From the NCBI RefSeq assembly GCF_032854445.1, contig NC_088300.1:33027608-33091607 (forward strand): a stretch of DNA of 64,000 bases, in the 5' to 3' direction. A model generated the notes under the pieces. The model did not search any database, was not told the DNA's origin, and worked only from the letters and a program-made list of their open reading frames with translations. Both the position numbers and the translations under genes were made by a program. Shown here in pieces: positions 1 to 12,382 of the stretch (position 1 is the stretch's first letter; every line of letters begins with the position of its first letter). This stretch comes from Liolophura sinensis. Taxonomy: Eukaryota > Mollusca > Polyplacophora > Chitonida > Chitonidae.

Positions 1-507
1 CAACTAAATAAATAAAATATGTCATAGGATTATTTATTGACAATGGTCCGGATTATTGGTATAGGGTATAAAAGTACATTAACGCAGGTCCGTTCTTTGC
101 TTTATAAATTGACAGACGTCTATTCTGGCTTTTAATTGCATCAGCGCGGGTAGGCCTATAACTTAGTTGCGTTTGATTCCTAAACACATACTAGCAGTCT
201 ACCTAAGTATATCTCTGTATGCCGCGACTTTTACACGTCTTACGTCAAGTACAGTTGACTATATTTGGATCAACGCGGTAGATGTATATTGAGAAATACA
301 TGATCCAGCTGTATCATTTGCATAATGGATGCCCATTTAGTATCTTTCTGAAATACTGGTACTACAAAATTTCACAACTATCACAAATAAAGGTGCTGTG
401 AAAGATGTATGGTTTGAAACATGCAAAGGGATAGGGCGATTTTTCCATACACTGTATGCACAGTAGCATAGTTTAAGTCCAGCTCATTCGGGCTTCTCTC
501 CATTCAT

Positions 508-660
508 ACGTGCAAGGCCTGCCAGCAACATACAGAGTTCGTGGGTCTAACCCTTGCTCGTCCTGGTTTCCTCCCACCATCGTGATGGCTGCCATCATAA
601 AAAATTTGAAATATTCTTGAGTATACGGTACGGCTTAATCAAATAAGGAAATAAATAATG
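508..660 (+). mobile_element. SINE family 1, 3' part, degraded
   Basis: Contains GGTTTCCTCCCACCAT, then GAAATATTCTTGAGTATACG and an AAATAAATAA tail. It is a diverged copy of the commonest SINE in this window. Confidence 0.6.
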
Positions 661-1321
661 ACGTTAAAGCGTTCAGTGTACAACCTGTGAAATTAAAATG
701 GCGCCGACATATATCTGTACATAATTTAGACTTGTATATGTTACTGAACTCGTATACATCCATCCATTCATGGGAGTGACGCTCGTTCTTGAATGTCATT
801 TAAGTTTTGTATATCGTTTGAGGGCAAAACATTTGAGGTGCAAACATGATTATATCATATGCAGCTGCGGGGATCTGAGCACAATGTATGCATCGACTGT
901 TGACATTTGTGAATCCCGCGATGCAACTTTAAGTAGCGGATGCGGCTGGATTGGAGTCAGGTGACCTTGTAATTGTTTTTTTCCACGCACAGCCATCTTT
1001 TATCATTTTATTTATGGAGTGGATTTGTTTGAATAGTGGTACATTACATTCTCATCCGTGAATGACAGATGTGCATGGAGAAATTGACCAAACAGTTTCC
1101 ATGGTGCATTATAACCTTAAAGGAAACATTTCTTACCTGAAGCGAGAGTTTATATCGACGGGTATATATATAATCCTCCTTAATTTTTTAATAATTGTTT
1201 ATTTCTTGTCATATCGAAATTCACACATGCAGAGTCATGTCGTTGCATATTTATGCAAGATATCATGGAAGAAACTTAAGAATAAATCTGCTACAGAATG
1301 AGTTGCTGGATCCACGCAGTA

Positions 1322-1412
1322 ATGATTTATTTATTTATTTCACTGGTGCTTTACCCCGTACTCAAGAACATTTCACTCAAAGGACGGCGCCCAGCATTAT
1401 GCTGGGAAAAAA
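1322..1412 (-). mobile_element. SINE family 1, 3' end
   Basis: On the plus strand, TTTATTTATTTATTT is followed by a diverged CACTGGTGCTTTACCCCGTA and CCAGCATTATGCTGGGA. It is the reverse complement of the family 1 tail, truncated at its 5' side. Confidence 0.7.
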
Positions 1413-2743
1413 CACGCAGCCTGAATGCTTAAATTACACAACTACATGCGTTTGTCGCATACATCGTAACAACGTCAACAATATTTATATATTGTTATAA
1501 CAGTATATGCATAGGTACACGTAAAATCTGGACAATTATCGCATTCACTGGACCTGTAAATCTGTTACTTGCCACACTTGTGAAAGCCTCTGTTCTCCCA
1601 TTTCCTTACACATGAAAGCTTGCACGTCATATAGGCGTACAATTTGAAAAAGGCCTGCATATGGATCTAAAAATAAATCAATAATTCAATGAATCAAGCA
1701 AGCAAACCCTTCCACTTTTATTTCTGCTGAGAGAATCTTTCGGAGAGGAACATTTTAGTTTTGGTTTCGGATGCTAACCTGTATGTAGTCTGTCTATATA
1801 TAATTCGTCTCATACCTTTGCTCATCACATCACCCTCCCCCAACCAATTCTTCAAAAGACGTGCCCGGACATATTTTACGGGGAGAGGGCAGAGCGACAG
1901 AGCCTGGTGATATTCCCAGATCCATGATTGTGAATGGGAAGCCGTGGAATGTGAAGTCTATGGAAGCACGCCTCCGCGTGGGCTAGTGTTGCCACAGCGC
2001 CGGTGATGAGAGTGATGTAATGGTGCAAGTGTTTTTGTTACATTATAAATGTGTGAACAGGTGGGACAGCTACACGGAAAATGTCACTTCCAGCACGGCC
2101 CTCTTTTTTTAATCTCTGACCTTTCCAATGACGATGTACAAGAAGTGTGGTCCCGTCCTCATGGTACAAGGGGCACCATTATTTCTGGCGGTTTATTTTC
2201 ATTTTCAGATGACCCTTTTTTCCTGAAGTTGGTACCACGGACAAAAAAAGGCGACAACAAATGTGGGATTATTTGTGTTTTTTTTCCCTGTTACATTGGT
2301 ACAATATACAAAAAATACCGTGCGCCATTAAGTTGTATAGTTAAAGGGTCAGGCTTGTATGTATAAAACTATGCGAGTGAAGACGAGGTTCTACGAGTGA
2401 AGGGATACAAGGATTTGTTTCTTTTAAACGTGTACGATACACATCGGTATCAAATAATGTATTACATTGAGTCTCGCATATTTTAATTACATGTGTGAAA
2501 TTATCTCGTAAACCTAGCCCGTCATAACAGACATCGTCGTACCACTCGTCTTGCATATAATAATGGACTTTAATCAATAATCGCATGACCAGTTCCCAAA
2601 ACAACACAACCAACCAAGGAATTAAGACAGTGTAAGAGAAGCAATCGACAGTTTCATTGATTCCGAAAAGACACAAGGAAGTTGTCGTTAATCAAACGAT
2701 GTATCTCAGCTGCGCTTTATAATGGCGAGCGTTCATATCGGCC

Positions 2744-2824
2744 TATCCATCATGGCGATTTCGCCGCCGTCGTATAACTGAAATATTCCTGAGAACGGCG
2801 TAAAATACCAATCAATAAATCGAG
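2744..2824 (+). mobile_element. SINE family 1, 3' end
   Basis: Contains GCCGCCGTCGTATAACTGAA, ATATTCCTGAGAACGGCGTA and a short AATCAATAAAT tail; strongly 5'-truncated. Confidence 0.65.
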
Positions 2825-3006
2825 GAGATATTATTCAACACGATGCATACATATGCATGTATACCCCATTAGTCCCGCGTAAAACACGAATCTAATAGCT
2901 AAATAGTTCAGAGATTCTATTCAGACTTTCTTTTTCTCTTCCGTAAGATTTACTGAATACAAGCTGAAGAAATTGCCATATGGAGTTCATCACTGATGTG
3001 TTCCTC

Positions 3007-3150
3007 AATTTATTACTTATTTGATTTCGTGCTTTACACTGTACTCCAGAATATTTGACTTATATGACGGAATTATAGTGGGGAGGAAACTAGACAGAGC
3101 GCAGGGGAAACCCACAGCCATCGCAGGCTGCTCACAGACTAGTGTTCCTC
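3007..3150 (-). mobile_element. SINE family 1, 5'-truncated
   Basis: On the plus strand, TTATTTGATTTCGTGCTTTACACTG begins the tail (given in part), followed by the diverged GTGGGGAGGAAACTAGACAG and GGGGAAACCCACAGCCAT body. It lies just before the 28-bp minisatellite. Confidence 0.75.
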
Positions 3151-3280
3151 CAGGTTGGAAAAGGTTTTAAAATAGGTGGTTAAATGTTAGTTTAAATGTT
3201 TTTAATTATTATTATTATATTTTTAAAATTATTTTCTTTCAGATTTGTTTTGGCAATGAAAAGAATTGACTCTGAGTAAA

Positions 3281-3677
3281 GTTTTCACTCTACTGAATAT
3301 CCCATGCTGTTTTCACTGTACTGAATATCCCATGCAGTTTTCACTGTACTGAACATCCCATGCAGTTTTCGCTGTACTGAATATCCCATGCAGTTTTCAC
3401 TGTAACTGAATATCCCATGCAGTTTTCACTGTACTGAATATCCCATGCAGTTTTCACTGTACTGAATATCCCATGCAGTTTTCACTGTACTGAATATACC
3501 ATGCAGTTTTCACTGTACTGAATATCCCATGCAGTTTTCACTGTACTGAATAATCCCATGCAGTTTTCACTGTACTGAATATACCATGCAGTTTTCACTG
3601 TGCTGAATATCCCATGCAGTTTTCACTGTACTGAATATTCCATGCAGTTTTCACTGTACTGAATATTTCCATGCAGT
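3281..3677. repeat. 28-bp minisatellite, about 14 copies
   Basis: Tandem copies of a unit containing TTTTCACTGTACTGAATAT and CCCATGCAG, with single-base insertions in some copies (for example TGTAACTGAA and GAATAATCCC). Confidence 0.97.
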
Positions 3678-4263
3678 GACGATGCTGTTCTTTATTAAGG
3701 TTTGATATATGCTCTAATGACAGGACTTCCTAAAATCTTACGACCACATCTGCCCAGACTCTTGTGAGAGGAATAAAATCATTTTGTATTCAGAGAAAAA
3801 TCTTAGTTTGCAGAAATTATCTGTTGTTTAGCATCTATACACTTCGTTTTCTAGCTCGAGATATCCGATAAAGAATTCATTTCAGTCTTGTAGATGAAAA
3901 CTTTTATGAAAATTCATATGTGAACGAATAAGAAATATGTATATTAAATGCCCAATCACCTGTCATGAAGAGATGATACATTGCTATTAGATATGAGTCT
4001 ATGTGTCTTTAATACAGCCCGTGGCAAGTTGGGGCGCCCAAGTGATATTTTCCAGCCCGCCAAACATTGGGACGCAGTGATTTCCTCTTAATATCTTAAC
4101 AACCGTGCAATACAGCGTTGGTGACATAGACAGATCGATCTGTCGTGGCCGATTGCTTGAAAGCCGTGAAATCTATCAAGTCCTATGATTCACGCATAAA
4201 CCCTTTTGGTACACTGTGAGGAATAAGCGGTCATTATGCTCAGCTGTACCGCCCAGATGTCTG

Positions 4264-4298
4264 TCGCGACATTCAGCTAGTCTCGCGGAATGTCGCGA
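4264..4298. other. GC-rich perfect 11-bp hairpin
   Basis: TCGCGACATTC (4264-4274) pairs with GAATGTCGCGA (4288-4298) across a 13-base loop, unusual in this AT-rich background. Function unknown. Confidence 0.5.
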
Positions 4299-5200
4299 GC
4301 ATTGATACGTACAATACGGATTATTGTTAATCAGGACGTGGTGTCGTAAAGGTTCAGATGATCTGTCATGGACCAATGTCCGGTGTTTGGCAATTTCCCC
4401 ATCGCGTCTTTGTCCTATACCATATGTAATTATAACGAGCCGTGTGTCTGTAAACATCATATAGTGACATACCTGCGATGACAAGTCACTCACGAGTCAT
4501 CAGACCTCAGACGCTATAGGGAGCGAATTAACTCACCGTATATGAATTGTGGGCTTTGCATATTTAGATCTACTACATACATAAAAGCTTAAATATACAG
4601 GTATATTCTTCAGCAAAACTTCAGGTTCAGATGAGAATCTTGACGCAAAGACTTTCAAAGGGGGTCTTTCAGTTTCACTAAGTCATTTCTGAACTCCCTA
4701 TTCAGAGAGGCAAAAAAGAAGAAATTCCCTGCGGAAACATCTAACTCTTGATATTGCTTGTCAACCAGTTTGAACGGAACAAAAATTTGAGCATGTCCAA
4801 CTAACCTCGTGTAGACAAACATACATATAAGGTAATCGTATTCCTTATAAATTTACTGATATGTTTTATTGCCATAAATTAACAAATGGAATCTTAAGAC
4901 TATTGTATCTTGAATAAAATCCCCGTGGGCAAATTTTTTTACATTCTATCATGATACATATAAATGTGATTTAAGTATGAATGCATTCAGTAAATAAAAT
5001 TTTTTAATGGTATGATTTAGCATTATATATTCGTTACCTTCCTATTGTGTTCATGTTATGCTCAAAGTGTTTATAAGTAAGAGTTACGATTTATTCAACT
5101 CATAGGTTATATTGTATATTTAGAGTTTTAATATGACTAATTTCCCAACGAAGTGTAAATGTATGGCAAAAACCATAGTAAATTGCGTAACAAATGATAT

Positions 5201-5223
5201 TAATATATATATATATATATATA
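5201..5223. repeat. AT microsatellite
   Basis: Alternating AT run directly abutting the left arm of the foldback element. Confidence 0.85.
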
Positions 5224-6440
5224 GTAAGGGCAGGGAATGCCAGATTGATTTCCCAGCCTACGGTATCTTATACAATCGCATTGAGTATAAAGGTTTATAA
5301 GCCGGGAATTGTGCAGAAAGGAGTCTAATTGTGACGTGTGAACGGCAATAAAAATATCTACCCTCATAAATAATTCTTAAGGAGAGATATATGGCGTGGT
5401 AATAAGAGAACAGTCATATATATAGCTATTGATAATATATTAATAATAGAATATATATATATTCATACCTGCAAGCTGAACAAGAGTGCATAGTCTCTTC
5501 AGCTTTTAATCATCATATGTTAAGGTATCGCGTCCTTGTCTTGAGGAAAGACGCCATGGTTATGGAATGAATGAATGAATAAATAATTATGTCTTAACGC
5601 CACATCGGCAATATTTCAACCATATCGTGGCGAGAACTCGAGACGGTTAAGGTTTTCGATGTGGTGGTGAGAACATCAAAAACGAAACATTAACCATGGT
5701 AGGAAGGTTGTGTTACAATTCATATGGACGAGCCTCTCTGACCGATCAGTGAAAGTGTCCGCCTGGAATGTCCATCCGTCAAATATATGAGGTTTAGTCT
5801 TCACAGACGACACAAGACCTGCTGATAACTGCATACGTTTGCTCGATATAAGGTATAATTAGGAAGTAATGGAAAGAAACCAATTTTTCATAACGTAAGC
5901 CGTGGGATACACCCAAAAAAATATGAGAGCGAAGGAGCGATTTGTATCTGGCCTCGCTAAGCATCATTTCAATTACAGAAGAAAAGGCGATGGCGCGTGA
6001 TTATATAAGACAAATTCACGAAAATTTTGGCGATTTCCACGGATTTTTAATAATTTTCGTGGAGACTAACATCGATCTAGTTTACAGAGGGTTTAGTTCA
6101 TGATAACGTCTACCAAAAAGATTAGCGTGTCTGCGCCTAAGCTCGACCTATGTAGTTATTACTATATGTGTTCACGTGACGCGTATACATGTATATGGTA
6201 TGTAACGTTTATACATCTCCATTATAACCATGCTATCTCAGGTATTTATCCGTTTGTGTATATCTGAATGCACTTTCTCTCCTTAAGAATTATTTATGAG
6301 GGTAGATATTTTTATTGCCCGTTCACACGTCACAATTAGACTCCCTTTCTGCACAATTCCCGGCTTATAAACCTTTATACTCAATGCGATTGTATAAGAT
6401 ACCGTAGGCTGGGAAATCAATCTGGCATTCCCTGCCTTAC
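5224..6440. mobile_element. Foldback element with ~164-bp inverted terminal arms
   Basis: Bases 5224-5387 (starting GTAAGGGCAGGGAATGCCAG) are repeated in inverted orientation at 6276-6440 with only a few single-base differences. The arms enclose about 890 bp without a transposase or other gene. The left flank is an AT microsatellite, and no target-site duplication is clear. Long inverted arms around non-coding filler are typical of non-autonomous foldback-type DNA transposons; a recent inverted duplication is the alternative. The interior includes a SINE tail (5556-5650). Confidence 0.75.
5556..5650 (-). mobile_element. SINE 3' end, third tail type
   Basis: On the minus strand this reads CGATATGGTTGAAATATTGC followed by a GTGGCGTTAAGACATAATTA core and ATTCATTCATT simple repeat. 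It is a variant of the 3' module seen in the other SINE families of the window and lies inside the foldback element. Confidence 0.5.
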
Positions 6441-7480
6441 TGTACTGCAGTTAAACACGGGGTAATGGATGGGAACCGCTTAATTTAGTTTTTCATATCA
6501 CAAGGACATGGCGTGAAAAAAAAAAATAAAATTACGTGTGAAGTATTGAGTTGCCATACAGGATGGCCATATTTTGATATTTGCCCCCCAAACAGACATC
6601 CACGGTGTCATACCTTGGTCTGGAAAACTTTTTAACAAAACAAGACCGTAAGTTAGAGTTGTACGTAATTGCTGGTCTATGTCTATTAAGAGAATAGTTG
6701 GAAGACAGTGTAAATCTGTAACCTGTATTTTCTACCTGGCCTGCCTTGACCCCGTCTGGTTTAGGTGAAATGGTGCGTGGACACATCGCCAGGTGTCTGG
6801 GGGTCTAGTGCAGGACCCAGACAGCCTTTAGGTAGGTATGTCAGTGGGTAGATAAAGAGACGTCTGATAGATGTTCACATGGCGCATGAGCTGGATAAAA
6901 GAAACAAAAATATATCAGCGGAACAACAAACAACTTGGCGATACATGGAAGTCGCTGTGTGGACTTAAGTTTAAACGCTGCACGCAATTCACAGCCAGAT
7001 GTGCAGAGACTATTCTCAAGGCGTAAGAAACGATGAAACCATATCTGTAGGAACTTTTGTTGAGGTCAAAATATTGCCCATAAAGCGACGCTGTCGATGT
7101 TGTCCATTTACAGATAAAAATTGTAAGCTATTGAGATGGGTTTCAGATATTTTTTACGGACGTCAGCTAACATGTTGTACGTACGATTATTCAATTTACA
7201 TCATGAGGATAAATATTGCAAGTCGGCATCTGACACAAGAAACCTCCTTGTCCAAAGTCAGACAAACTTTCAGCTTATTCCTGACTAGAAAAGACTGGGA
7301 TCTGATTAAAGGGTACTGGTGCACAGGCTGGACAATAAGGAAGATAATGAAGATGAGGCATCACCACGTAGATGTACTTTGTGAAGCTTAATGCATTTAC
7401 CTGTAGATGTCTCGACTTCATTATTATCATCAAACCAACGTACGGCCATGAGTTTGAATCAGTATATAATTTATAATGGA

Positions 7481-8115
7481 TATGGTGTATGATCGAAGAG
7501 CAATTGTTATCTTTACAAGGATGGTGTAATATTGGAAGACGTTTGTCACCACCTGGACAAAACTGGTGTAACATTGAATGGTGTCTGGTCGAAGAGTAAC
7601 TATCATTCTCTCAACAAGAATGGTGTTATACTGAATAGTGTAATATTGAATGGTGTCTGGTCGAAGAGTAACTATCATTCTCTCAACAAGAATGGTGTTA
7701 TACTGAATGGTGTAATATTGAATGGTGTCTGGTCGAAGAGTAACTATCATTCTCTCAACAAGAATGGTGTTATACTGAAAGGCGTAATTTTGAATGGTGT
7801 CTAGGGTGTCTAGTCGAAGAGTAATTATCATTATCTCGACAAGAATGGTGTAATATTGAATGGTGTCTGGTCGAGAATTATTATCATCTAGACAAGAATG
7901 GTTTAATATTGAATGGTGTCTGGTCGAAGAGCAATTCTTATCATCTGAACAAAAATGGTGTAATATTGAATGATGTCTGATCGAGGAGGAATTATCATCG
8001 TCAGGACATGAATGGTGCAATACTGAATAGTGTCAGATCGAAGAGCAATTGCTATTATCTGGACAAGAATGGTGTAACACTGGAATACTATCGCCTTCGA
8101 CGTATGCTCGAAGAG
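7481..8115. repeat. 72-bp minisatellite with degenerate flanks
   Basis: Three nearly identical copies with a 72-bp period start at 7577, 7649 and 7721 (AATGGTGTCTGGTCGAAGAG, then TAACTATCATTCTCTCAACA). More divergent copies extend left to about 7481 and right to about 8115, several shortened to about 60 bp. Confidence 0.9.
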
Positions 8116-8341
8116 TAATGATCGGTGGCTGAACAATGTTGGTGTTTTCTTGAAGAACAATTGTCATCCATTACACAGTATGGTTTCCGGTTGAAGATCA
8201 ATGGCATTTTAGCTGGCTGTAAGATAACAGTGTGATATCAGAGTGAAAACTGAACAATAACATTGCTTAATCGAAGGACAACGTCCAACGGCTGGACAAT
8301 AATTGTCTCTTATCTAAGATTAAGAGTAGCTCAACTACATA

Positions 8342-8424
8342 AAATGGCGTGGTATAAGAGAACAGTCATATAGGAAAGGAATATAAATCTGACACCCATT
8401 GTGCACAAAGCGGGTGTCAGATTT
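8342..8424. repeat. Shared motif plus perfect 13-bp hairpin
   Basis: ATGGCGTGGTATAAGAGAAC at 8344 also occurs, with one extra base, inside the foldback element at 5391. Just after it, AAATCTGACACCC (8385-8397) pairs perfectly with GGGTGTCAGATTT (8412-8424) across a 14-base loop. It may be the end of a second copy of the same mobile element. Confidence 0.55.
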
Positions 8425-8429
8425 AAATT

Positions 8430-10183
8430 AATATGACTTCTGAGTGAAAATCAATGATATCATTAGAGAAATGGAGACAACATAGTGGGGAGAAGAGATG
8501 CAGAAAGATGGTAATTGATATTGATTGAGTTATTGATACAGGATGGGGAATAATTTGGTGTAAATCGATGAACAAGGGTTACTGGGTGGAAAACAACATA
8601 AAATTATTAAATTATTCATGACAGATAAGATTAAAGTAGGTCTACTTTAATAGCGAAAAGGATAAAATTTGTGTTGAGATCGGAGGTAAATAAGGAGAGC
8701 AAGTTTGTCCGATAATATAACTAGGGGAACAATCTGACACAATTTGTCGTTAAGGAAGTGGTTGGTTGGAATTCTGGTGTGGAAAATCAACTTTTTAGTT
8801 CCGAGTTTTAGATGTGACCCCAACTGTCCCGGAGTTAGCCTTTAAACGGTCACTCAAGAGATACGATAAAGCAACGCTTGCGTGTTCCTAGATGAAGGAT
8901 ATAGAATATACATTCTATCCCAGCAGCTGTTCGGACAGAAAATGCTGAATAGTCTGGAACATTTTTAGTACCTGTGAATATAGTGTGACGTCTTTACCAA
9001 TGGATTCAACCTCTACTCTGAGAAATTTTCTTTATGTTATCTTCCGCTAAAATCTTGTGACCTTAAGATAAGACACTTTACTGTTCCATAGTCAAAACAC
9101 GCATGGCTGCTTTTACCTGCTTGTAAGTCTAGTGACAACATAAACTGTTAGTACATCCAGTTTTCTAAGTAAATGGCAGTGACATATGTTTGAAAAAAAA
9201 TGAAAACTACCACAATACAGACATTTACAGTTAATAAAACTTGAGATTAATTGGGGTTTTTTTTTCCAATGAAGAAAAATGTCAAACTTGAAAATGACCA
9301 AACGCCTTGATTTCTGCATTCAACAGGCGTTGTATAATTGAAGTATCATGTCCGTGTCACGACCTCACTCGTATAAAGTTAGTGAAAACAATGATTGACA
9401 TCTATGAAACAATGTCCACATTGTACACCCAAGTCTGGAATTATATACCATCAAAAATTAATTTAAAAAAAGGTACGAATGGCTTTATATGAAAATAGCT
9501 GAATTACAGAATCAGCCACATTAACTTTCGGTTGAGTAAAGCTATATGTATTTGTGGATACAAGAAGAGTGGTATACTTAGGCCAGAGATAATAATTAAT
9601 TAATTTTTGAAGTACCTAATGCTATTTTAGTTTTTCAGTTTTAATCATAAAATGTAGGTTATTCTGTTGGTTGTGAATACAATTGTTTATGTAGTTTGCA
9701 CATAATTTGAATCATTTAATGAATATTTGGTTTATTGAATGAATATTGGTTTATTAATTATGAAGGCCTATATGTATCCTCTGTTGTTGGATTAAACAAA
9801 AATAAAGGACATAGATAAAAGCTTCAATTAGCCACAGTTTCTAACCACAATTTATGTGGATTTACTTGATTATCGAAATCAACGCCATAAAAGAGATAGC
9901 TGCATTCGCACGTGGAGAACTTCCGGAAGTATGTAGTTCATAAAGCAGAATGCTAAGATCTATATTAGTCTCAATGCATTTTCACATACAGGTATAAGAA
10001 AGTGATACCCACCGGAATTTGGAAATTCTCTGACAAACTTAATGTTGGTGAAAGACAAGTGTTCTTCGACGAACGTAAAACCGTGCAAACCACCCCACAA
10101 GTGTCATCGACAGCTTATTGTCATTAAGTCCCGCGTGAGGGCAATCAGGATTGAGAGAAACGGAGAGAAGAACAACACAGATG
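8430..10183. other. Non-coding, nothing recognised
   Basis: AT-rich sequence between the 72-bp and 77-bp repeats. There is a local duplication of TGAATGAATATTGGTTTATT-like sequence near 9720-9760; otherwise no feature. Confidence 0.5.
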
Positions 10184-11593
10184 TGTGGTCATATGAGGAC
10201 AGCCACGACTGAGTGGTGCAGAAAATAGAACAACAATGTAAGTGTCTGGTCTTACAGACTTCCTCACATATGAGGACAGCTGTGACTGAGTGGTGCAGAA
10301 AACAGAACAACAATGTAAGTGTCTGGTCTTACAGACTTCCTCACATATGAGGACTGCCACGACTGAGTGGTGCAGAAAATACAACAACAATGTAAGTGTC
10401 TGGTCCTACAGGACTTCCTCACATATGAGGACTGCCATGACTGAGTGGTGTAGAAAATAGAACAACAATGTAAGTGTCTGGTCCTACAGGACTTCCTCAC
10501 ATATGAGGACAGCCATGACTGAGTGGTGCAGAAAATAGAACAACAATGTAAGTGTTTGGTCTTACAGGACTTCCTCACATATGAGGACTGCCATGACTGA
10601 GTGGTGAAGAAAATAGAACAACAATGTAAGCGTCTGGTCCTACAGGACTTCCTCACATCTGAGGACTGCCACGACTGAGTGGTGCAGAAAACAGAACAAC
10701 AATGTAAGTGTCTGGTCCTACAGACTTTCTCACATATGAGGACTGCCATGACTGAGTGGTGAAGAAAATAGAACAACAATGTAAGTGTCTGGTCCTACAG
10801 GACTTCCTCACATATGAGGACAGCCATGACTGAGTGGTGCAGAAAACAGAACAACAATGTAAGTGTCTGGTCCTACAGACTTTCTCACATATGAGGACTG
10901 CCATGACTGAGTGGTGTAGAAAATACAACAACAATGTAAGTGTCTGGTCCTACAGGACTTCCTCACATATGAGGACAGCCATGACTGAGTGGTGCAGAAA
11001 ACAGAACAACAATGTAAGTGTCTGGTCCTACAGACTTTCTCACATATGAGGACTGCCATGACTGAGTGGTGTAGAAAATAGAACAACAATGTAAGTGTCT
11101 GGTCTTACAGACTTCCTCACATATGAGGACTGCCATGACTGAGTGGTGCAGAAAATAGAACAACAATGTAAGTGTCTGGTCTTACAGACTTCCTCACATA
11201 TGAGGACTGCCATGACTGAGTGGTGCAGAAAATACAACAACAATGTAAGTGTCTGGTCCTACAGGACTTCCTCACATATGAGGACTGCCACGACTGAGTG
11301 GTGCAGAAAACAGAACAACAATGTAAGTGTCTGGTCCTACAGGACTTCCTCACATATGAGGACAGCCATGACTGAGTGGTGCAGAAAACAGAACAACAAT
11401 GTAAGTGTCTGGTCCTACAGACTTTCTCACATATGAGGACTGCCATGACTGAGTGGTGCAGAAAATAGAACAACAATGTAAGTGTCTGGTCCTACAGGAC
11501 TTCCTCACATATGAGGACAGCCACGACTGAGTGGTGAAGAAAATAGAACAACAATATTTTGTTGTCCTGCACACTTCCTCACATATGAGGACA
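10184..11593. repeat. 77/78-bp minisatellite, about 18 copies
   Basis: Units contain CATATGAGGACTGCCATGAC, then GAGTGGTGCAGAAAATAGAA, then CAATGTAAGTGTCTGGTCCTACAGGACTTCC (described in parts). Length toggles between 77 and 78 bp according to ACAGACTT or ACAGGACTT. Every unit holds a consensus splice donor string GTAAGT and, 13-14 bases later, a CTACAG/CTTACAG acceptor-like string. Open frames inside it are by-products of the repeat. Confidence 0.97.
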
Positions 11594-12349
11594 ATTGCAC
11601 CACCCGTCCCATTCACGTCACAGTTAATGTATAGAAAAGTTATAATGATGGCAATAGTTATAGCCATGATCTAGGAAAGTAGCCAAGGTTTGTGATAAGC
11701 ATCAATTGACTTCTCACGAACACAAAACTTTTGTGGACAATAACTCTATATTTTACAGTGGTGGGACGCTTCGGGGTAAGACCATCACTGTGTTATGGCG
11801 ACTCACCCGTGATAAAGATAAACTGTCACCCATAACAGCCTTAACTCCGATTTTCAGTATCTTGCCACGCAAACATGTCATCAAATTAGTGCTAAATCAG
11901 GTGGACAGGATGTGGTGGATCCTGTCATACTATAGCCTACTGAATGAATTCCAAGAGACTATAAAACTACTGGTGTTAATCATGCTGACAGTGATATCGC
12001 AGCTTTCGCCTCAATGGCGTATACACATCTGTACAAATACCTGACACACTTCAGACTTTTTAAAGGCCAGTATAATCTGTCCGAATAAGCAGCATCTCCA
12101 CCGGCTAAGGGGGTTATACTAATATGTACTCATATGGTCAGTGGTCTCCAAATATTGGCTATGGGCACTTTTGATGTAAATGTTGAAAAGGAGCAGAAAT
12201 AATATTTATGTAGAGACACTTAACAGAGGGAATATGAAAATACTTACCAGCGAACATCTTATAGGTTGATTTAACATTTGTGTATTTAATGTGAGGGATC
12301 GAGATTGTTATATTCCGTCCATTGTACATATCACAAGGAAAGGTTGTAG

Positions 12350-12382
12350 CTGGGACTAATATAACTGTTATATTAGTCCCAG
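12350..12382. other. Perfect 33-bp palindrome
   Basis: CTGGGACTAATATAAC (12350-12365) is followed by one T and its exact reverse complement, ending at 12382. GGTTGTAG occurs directly on both sides, so the palindrome may be an insertion or the joint of a small inverted duplication. Confidence 0.7.

Larger units (their letters stand above)
1..3006. other. Non-coding stretch with SINE fragments
   Basis: Outside the SINE pieces at 508-660, 1322-1412 and 2744-2824 I see no gene, RNA or repeat. The short open frames here show no protein family or codon pattern. Confidence 0.6.

Noticed and set aside
10264-11476. Overlapping 60-170-residue frames rich in Cys, His and Ser
   Set aside because: All are translations of the 77/78-bp minisatellite. 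Frame shifts between units follow the one-base length variation.
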